This document shows, one piece after another, positions 4,734 through 8,698 of a stretch of DNA of 8,698 nt. A program made the position numbers and the translations under genes. This stretch comes from CAZCBN01 sp964496975. GTDB taxonomy: Bacteria > Planctomycetota > Phycisphaerae > Phycisphaerales > UBA1924. The DNA is taken from assembly GCA_964496975.1 (NCBI GenBank), contig CAZCBN010000134.1, positions 1 to 8,698 of the forward strand. Direction: 5' to 3'. The notes under the pieces were generated by a model. The model ran no database searches, was not told the origin of the DNA, and saw only the letters and a list, made by a program, of their open reading frames with translations. Position 1 is the first letter of the stretch; each line of letters starts with the position of its first letter.

Positions 4734-6473
4734 TCACCGCCCCAGCACCAGCAACTGCTGGATCAGGTCGTCCGTCGTCTGGATGATCCGCGTGTTCGCC
4801 GAGTACCCCGTGCTCGTCAGGATCAGATTGATGAACTCCTGGCCCAGGTCCACGTTGCTCAGCTCGAGCGCCCCGCCCACGATCTGCCCCGCCGAAAAGC
4901 TCCCCGGCGCCACCACGATCGGCGGCCCGCTGTTCGCCCCGGGCCGGAACCGCGTGTCCCCCGCGTCGATCAGCCCCTCGTTGTTCGAGAACTGCGCCAC
5001 CACCACCTGACCCAGGTCGCGGAACGCCCCGTTGCTGAACGCCCCCACCACCCGGCCGTCGTCCGCCACGCTGAACGCCTCGAGCGTCCCCTGCGGAAGC
5101 CCGTCCCGCGCCACCGTCGTGAACTCCGTCGGCGTCCCCGTCAGCGACGTCATCCGCCCGCTGCTCCCGCTCAGGAAGAGCGACACCACGAGCGGGCTGT
5201 CCGCACCCGTCCCAGACCGATCGATCGACACGCTGATCGGGTCCGTCCCCACGAGCTGCCCCAGCGTGTCAAACCGCACCGTCCCGCTGCCGATGAAGGG
5301 CCCCGTCCCCGCCTCGTGGTCGTTGCTCAGCACGTCGTACCGCCACGTCGTCCCGCTCGCCCCACGCTCCACCAGCGTGAACGCCACGTCCACCTCCACC
5401 GGCGTCCCAAGCGAGTCGTACACCACCATCGTCGTCCGCCGGCTCTCCCCGCTCGCCGACTGCGTCGCCGACGGCGTCAACGGCAACCGGTCCAGCAGCC
5501 CGTCCTCATTGAAGAGCCGCACGTCCGCCGCCTCGATCTCGAGCGCGCTCACCGTCCCCGTGTTCGACACCACCGAGATCAGCCCCGTCTCCGGGTCCAC
5601 CGACGCGCCCGGGAACGTCCCGTCCGGGTTCGCCGTCTCCGTGTCAAAGATCCCCAGCGCCGAGTTCAACGCCGAGATCAGCTCGTCGAACGTCGTTTCC
5701 GCCGTGATCGGCACCGAGAAGTCCGGCACCACCGTCCCCCCGCGCGTCACCCCGCTGAAGGTCAGCGTCTGCCCCGCCTCAAAGAGCGCCGCCCCCGCCG
5801 AGAGCGGGTCCTCCACCTCCACAAGCAGGCTCGACGACGTGATGAACCCGCCCCCCGCGCTCGCCAGAACGCTCAGCCCCGTCGTCGCGCTCGACCCGAG
5901 CGTCGTGATGCTCCCCGCGCCCGCCACCGTCCCGTCCGCGTTCAGGTTCCCCGCGATCGTCGCCTGACCCGTCGCCTCCGCGATGCGGAGCCGACCCAGC
6001 GGCACGTTGATCGGCGCGAGCGCCCCCTCCGTCACGTTAAAGCCCGCGTCGACGCCGTACCCCAGCAGCGTGTCCCCCGAGATCGACACCAGGTTGTCCG
6101 CCTCGTCGGGCCGAAACGCCCCGTTCCGCGTGTAAAACTGCTCCTCCCCGCGCTGCACCACAAAGAACCCGTCCCCGTCGATCATCAGGTCCCGCGGGTC
6201 CCCCGTCGCCTGGGGCGAGCCCACCGCGAAGTCGCGCTGCGTCCCGCTCACCACCACGCCCAGCCCCACCTGGTACGGGTTCGTCCCCCCGCGCGTCTCC
6301 GCCGGCGCGAGCCCCAGCGACAGGTTCCGCGTGAACTGGCTCTCGAACATCAGCCGGCTTGACTTGTACGCCGTCGTGTTCACGTTCGCGATGTTGTTGC
6401 CGATCACGTCGAGCCGACGCGAGTACCCCGTCAGCCCGCTCAGCCCCGTGTACAACGCCGTCGTCGAAGCCAT
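4734..6473 (-). CDS. flgE: FlgE, flagellar hook protein, large form
   Basis: The protein has 579 residues. FlgE polymerises outside the cell into the hook, the universal joint between rod and filament. The N-terminal rod/hook domain is unmistakable: LYTGLSGLTGYSRRLDVIGN (7-26), then NIANVNTTAYKSS (27-39), and the DGDGFFVVQ element (99-107). The FlgE D2-like region starts at about 348 with TTMVVYDSLGTPVEVDV. The C-terminal coiled segment (about 537-579) has NVDLGQEFINLILTSTGYSAN and ends in QLLVLGR. Salmonella FlgE is 403 residues; the excess lies mainly at about 160-340, where TFDELISALNSALG resembles the hook-IN type motif, so an added outer domain is likely. I found no Cys in the protein, so the Lys-Cys lysinoalanine cross-link known from spirochete hooks cannot form. 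The start ATG 6473-6471 has a GGTGGGGGTG upstream. No signal peptide, as expected for a type III export substrate. Confidence 0.95.
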   Translation of the reverse strand: MASTTALYTGLSGLTGYSRRLDVIGNNIANVNTTAYKSSRLMFESQFTRNLSLGLAPAETRGGTNPYQVGLGVVVSGTQRDFAVGSPQATGDPRDLMIDGDGFFVVQRGEEQFYTRNGAFRPDEADNLVSISGDTLLGYGVDAGFNVTEGALAPINVPLGRLRIAEATGQATIAGNLNADGTVAGAGSITTLGSSATTGLSVLASAGGGFITSSSLLVEVEDPLSAGAALFEAGQTLTFSGVTRGGTVVPDFSVPITAETTFDELISALNSALGIFDTETANPDGTFPGASVDPETGLISVVSNTGTVSALEIEAADVRLFNEDGLLDRLPLTPSATQSASGESRRTTMVVYDSLGTPVEVDVAFTLVERGASGTTWRYDVLSNDHEAGTGPFIGSGTVRFDTLGQLVGTDPISVSIDRSGTGADSPLVVSLFLSGSSGRMTSLTGTPTEFTTVARDGLPQGTLEAFSVADDGRVVGAFSNGAFRDLGQVVVAQFSNNEGLIDAGDTRFRPGANSGPPIVVAPGSFSAGQIVGGALELSNVDLGQEFINLILTSTGYSANTRIIQTTDDLIQQLLVLGR

Positions 6474-6558
6474 CGAAGTTCACCCCCACCAGCCGGCCGC
6501 ACACCACCGGCCCCGCGCCACCCGCCGCCCGTCCGCCGCACCCGAGCGCCACGCGCAC

Positions 6559-6572
6559 GCCCCGCGCCGTTA
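6559..6572 (-). repeat. Second copy of the 14-base stop-codon-associated sequence
   Basis: Exact copy of the sequence at 1959-1972, again beginning with a TAA stop codon on the transcript strand. It lies at the upstream end of the 96-base spacer before flgE, which has no other recognisable element. Confidence 0.35.
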
Positions 6573-7076
6573 CCCCGCGAGCCGCGCCAGCAGCGACGCG
6601 TTCTCCACCCCGCCCCGCGTCAGCCGCAGCACGCCCGCGTCCGCCGCGCCCGCCGCGCCCGCCCCGTCCAGCGGCGGCCCCTCGCCCTCCGCCTGCACCA
6701 CCGCGTCCACCCGCGTGGCGACCGCGCCCGACTTCAGATCAATCAGCCCCGTCACCCGCCGCGTCAGCACGTCCACCTCGAGCGCCACGCCGTCAATCAG
6801 CACCGCCGCCCGGGCCGAGCCCGCCGCCTCCGCGCGGTCCAGCGCCCGCCCGACGCGCTCGAGCTGCGCCGCATCAAGCCGCACGCCGCTCCCCGGCTCC
6901 ACGCTCACCACGCGCCCCGCGGCCGCCGCCGCGTCCCCACCCGCCACACGCGACAGCAACTCCTGAAAGCCCTGCTCCTCCACGGGCCGCGCGCCCCCCG
7001 GCGCGCGCTCCGCCCCGCCCACCGGCCGCACGCCGCTCCCGAGCTGCTTCAGCAGTTCCGTTCCATTCGTCGTCAC
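6570..7076 (-). CDS. TIGR02530-type flagellar operon protein between flgD and flgE
   Basis: 168 residues, starting at GTG 7076-7074, which overlaps the flgD TGA by four bases (GTGA) with a G-run just upstream; the two are probably translationally coupled. The middle, about 66-118, fits the small 'flagellar operon protein' family normally found between flgD and flgE: LDAAQLERVGRALDRAEAAG (68-87), then AVLIDGVALEVDVLTRRVTGLID (91-113). The family is thought to be linked to hook assembly, but its mechanism is not known to me. Residues 20-62 and 129-155 are Ala/Gly-rich linkers, making this protein longer than the roughly 100-130 residues usual for the family. No signal peptide or membrane segment is visible. 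The last residues (VENASLLARLAG) are not family-typical as far as I can recall. Confidence 0.75.
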   Translation of the reverse strand: MTTNGTELLKQLGSGVRPVGGAERAPGGARPVEEQGFQELLSRVAGGDAAAAAGRVVSVEPGSGVRLDAAQLERVGRALDRAEAAGSARAAVLIDGVALEVDVLTRRVTGLIDLKSGAVATRVDAVVQAEGEGPPLDGAGAAGAADAGVLRLTRGGVENASLLARLAG

Positions 7077-7588
7077 GGCTGGCCCCCCGTCTCGTCGTCG
7101 CCGTTCGCCCCGTTGGAGAGGTCGTCAAACGTCCGCACCACCTCGTCCACCTGCGACAGCGGCACCCGCGACCCGTCATAAAGGTTCAGCACAGGCCCCT
7201 CGTCCGTCCGGCTCACGCTCAGCACCACGTCCGCCACGCGGCGCCCCTGCTCGTTGATCCCGCCCACCAGCGCCCCGATGAGGCCCGACGCCGACGCGAA
7301 CTCGTTGTGCCCCACCAGCGAATCAAGCCGGTCCAGCAGCGCCGTGTCCGACTCGATCGACCGGATCGTCGAGATCTGCTCCAGCAGCGCCTGCGAGTCG
7401 CTCGGCGCGAGCGGGTCCTGGTTCGTCAACTCCTGGATCATGATCTCGACGAACTCCTCGCTCGTCAGCTCGCTGAACCCGTTGTTCCGCTCCTGCACCC
7501 GCGGCGCCTGCGCACCGCCCGAGTTCAGCAGGCTCGAAACATCCGTCGTCAGCGGCGAGTTCCCGCCCGGGCCCGTCAACGCGCTCAT
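7073..7588 (-). CDS. flgD: FlgD, hook cap/scaffold protein, short form
   Basis: The protein is 171 residues from the ATG 7588-7586, supported by GGAAGGGG (7595-7602) 6 bases upstream; the frame is open to 7762, but the extra N-terminus is Arg/Gly/Cys-rich and untypical. FlgD caps the growing hook and is removed when the hook is complete. The FlgD signature is clear at 37-95: GFSELTSEEFVEIMIQELT (37-55), NQDPLAPSDSQALLEQISTI (56-75). Residues 103-152 fit the first small beta domain (GLIGALVGGINEQGRRV and a strand-rich continuation). The Ig-like/Tudor part of enteric FlgD (about 230 residues) is mostly absent, giving a Bacillus-like short form. The last 20 residues are polar and acidic. It lies between fliK and the small hook-operon gene. 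Confidence 0.93.
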   Translation of the reverse strand: MSALTGPGGNSPLTTDVSSLLNSGGAQAPRVQERNNGFSELTSEEFVEIMIQELTNQDPLAPSDSQALLEQISTIRSIESDTALLDRLDSLVGHNEFASASGLIGALVGGINEQGRRVADVVLSVSRTDEGPVLNLYDGSRVPLSQVDEVVRTFDDLSNGANGDDETGGQP

Positions 7589-7594
7589 GCCGCA

Positions 7595-7602
7595 CCCCTT
7601 CC
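7595..7602 (-). promoter_or_regulatory. Ribosome-binding site that sets the flgD start
   Basis: GGAAGGGG on the minus strand, 6 bases before the ATG at 7588. The remaining fliK-flgD spacer (7603-7758) is strongly biased: plus-strand 7601-7740 counts by hand as C 74, G 30, A 29, T 7. I saw no promoter or terminator in it. Confidence 0.7.
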
Positions 7603-7758
7603 CACGCGCACGCCATCCCGGCCCGCACGCGCAGCACACCACAGACACCACCACTCGCAACCCGCCCGGAGCTCCGCCCCAGCGCCGCGTCAAGCCGTCA
7701 CGCGCACACCAACACCCACGCACAGGCCCCCGCGGCATCTCCCGCCGCACGCTGAGCC

Positions 7759-8698
7759 TCACGCCACCGCGTCAAGCCGCAGCCAAAGCCCGTCCGCCGT
7801 CGCCGAAAGCCGCCAGATCCCAGGCGACCCCGCGACCCCCGCCGCGCCGTCTCCAACGACGCCCGCCCCCAGCGCCTCCGCGCCGGCCTCCCGCAAGGGC
7901 ACGCCGGCCTCCCGCCGCGCGCCCCCGCCGCCCGACCCCTCATCCGCAGACCCCGACGCGTCCCCGTCGATGGCCCCGCCGATGCTCCAGTCGGCGTTCT
8001 CGCCGCGCCCCGGGGCGTCCGTGCCCCCGCCGCGGCCCGACGAATCCTCACCCGACCGAGCCCCGCGCCGATCCCCAGCGCCAAGCTCGGCCCCAACCCC
8101 CGACCCAGGCCCGGCCCCCGCCGCATCCTGCGACGCGGGCCCCGCGCCGAGCGGCTCCACCACGAGCCGCTCCACGCGCACGCCCCGCGCCTCCAGCGCG
8201 GAACGCAACTCCACCAGCGACGAACCCAGCAACTCCCGTGCCGACTCACTCTCCGCGCGGATCAACGCCGACGCCGTCCCGTCCCGCAGCGTCAGCTCCA
8301 CCACCACGCTCCCCAAAAACTTCGGCTGAAGCCGCACCTTCAGCGTCCCCCCCTCACGATGCAATACCTGCGCGAGCGCCCGCTGCACCTCCTCCACCGC
8401 CGCCGCCCGCTCAGACTTCAGCAGCCCCGCGCCCTCCCCGCGCGCGCGCGCCGTCCGCGCCTCCACCCGCTCCCCCCCCGCTGCCAACCCCCGCCCCACC
8501 GCGCCGCCCACCACGCCCCCAACCGCCGCACCCGCCCCGCCACCTGTCGCACCACCCGTCCGCGCCGCAACAGCCCGCACCGCCGTCGCCCCCGCCACGT
8601 TCAAAGCTTCCGCCCCGCTCCCCGCCACGGACGCGCCGCCCGCAGCCCCCGCCGGCACGGCGCCACGCGCCGCACCGCCGCGCTCGCCCGCACCAGCG
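7759..8698 (-). CDS. fliK: FliK, hook-length control protein (5' end outside window)
   Basis: The frame is open from the window edge to TGA at 7761-7759, so 313 codons are visible; a GTG at 8658 is within the frame but probably not the start. FliK is exported during hook growth and switches the export gate from hook to filament substrates when the hook reaches full length. Numbering from that GTG, the conserved C-terminal hook-length domain covers about 85-170: GGTLKVRLQPKFLGSVVVEL (103-122, the L.P..LG.V.V motif), then RELLGSSLVELRSALEARGV (141-160) and VERLVVEPL. Before it is a Gly/Ala/Arg-rich disordered stretch. After it comes about 130 residues of Gly/Ala/Ser/Asp-rich linker ending in LWLRLDAVA, similar to the 'D..A' ends of other FliK proteins. 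The linker is longer than in Salmonella FliK. Position before flgD supports the call. Confidence 0.88.
   Translation of the reverse strand, partial: AGAGERGGAARGAVPAGAAGGASVAGSGAEALNVAGATAVRAVAARTGGATGGGAGAAVGGVVGGAVGRGLAAGGERVEARTARARGEGAGLLKSERAAAVEEVQRALAQVLHREGGTLKVRLQPKFLGSVVVELTLRDGTASALIRAESESARELLGSSLVELRSALEARGVRVERLVVEPLGAGPASQDAAGAGPGSGVGAELGAGDRRGARSGEDSSGRGGGTDAPGRGENADWSIGGAIDGDASGSADEGSGGGGARREAGVPLREAGAEALGAGVVGDGAAGVAGSPGIWRLSATADGLWLRLDAVA

Noticed and set aside
4608..6362. Long plus-strand open frame (584 codons) antisense to flgE
   Set aside because: Arg/His/Pro-rich with no recognisable motif; flgE on the opposite strand is unambiguous.
7589..7758. Possible sigma-54 or sigma-28 flagellar promoter before flgD
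   Set aside because: No GG-N10-GC type TGGCAC/TTGC element and no TAAA/GCCGATAA-like pair could be found on the minus strand.
6359..8329. Long plus-strand open frame (656 codons) spanning flgD, its neighbour and fliK
   Set aside because: Product is Pro/Arg/Ala low complexity and crosses several real minus-strand genes and spacers.

Overview
The window is one uninterrupted block of flagellar genes. Every supported gene is on the minus strand, so transcription runs from high to low coordinates. The order is fliK (5' end outside the window), flgD, a TIGR02530-type 'flagellar operon protein' gene, flgE, flbD, motA, motB, fliL, fliN, fliO, and the first 14 codons of what is probably fliP. I see no RNA gene, mobile element, CRISPR array or convincing promoter.

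Organism: the DNA is very GC-rich (above 70% by eye), with long Ala/Gly/Pro/Arg-rich linkers. The fliK-flgD-flgE-flbD-motA-motB-fliL-(fliM)-fliN-fliO-fliP order is the large fla operon type known from Firmicutes, spirochetes and planctomycetes. With this GC content and PomA/PomB-like stators, a high-GC planctomycete (Phycisphaerae-like) is my best guess. That is an inference from memory of gene order and composition, not a database match.

Layout: 8698-7073 holds the hook-length ruler (FliK) and hook cap (FlgD). 7076-6570 holds the small hook-operon protein. 6473-4734 is the hook protein (FlgE), larger than enteric FlgE. 4699-4502 is FlbD/SwrD. A 321-nt gene-free, extremely strand-skewed spacer follows (4181-4501). 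Then come the stator genes motA and motB (4180-2580), the stator-associated FliL (2512-1970), the C-ring protein FliN (1736-1005), and the export-gate genes fliO (906-40) and fliP (43 to the window edge). Together they encode hook assembly, torque generation and part of the switch and export apparatus.

Most notable points: (1) fliM is absent from its usual place between fliL and fliN, and FliN carries a roughly 158-residue Ala-rich N-terminal extension with an internal duplication. (2) A 172-nt stretch between flbD and motA has no A on the mRNA-like strand and holds a canonical G-quadruplex pattern and a short tandem repeat. (3) MotB lacks the usual Asp in its OmpA-like peptidoglycan-binding motif. 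(4) Small inverted and direct repeats lie just upstream of the fliL, fliO and motB start regions. Nothing points to an unknown multi-gene system; this is a conventional flagellar operon with a few lineage-specific oddities.
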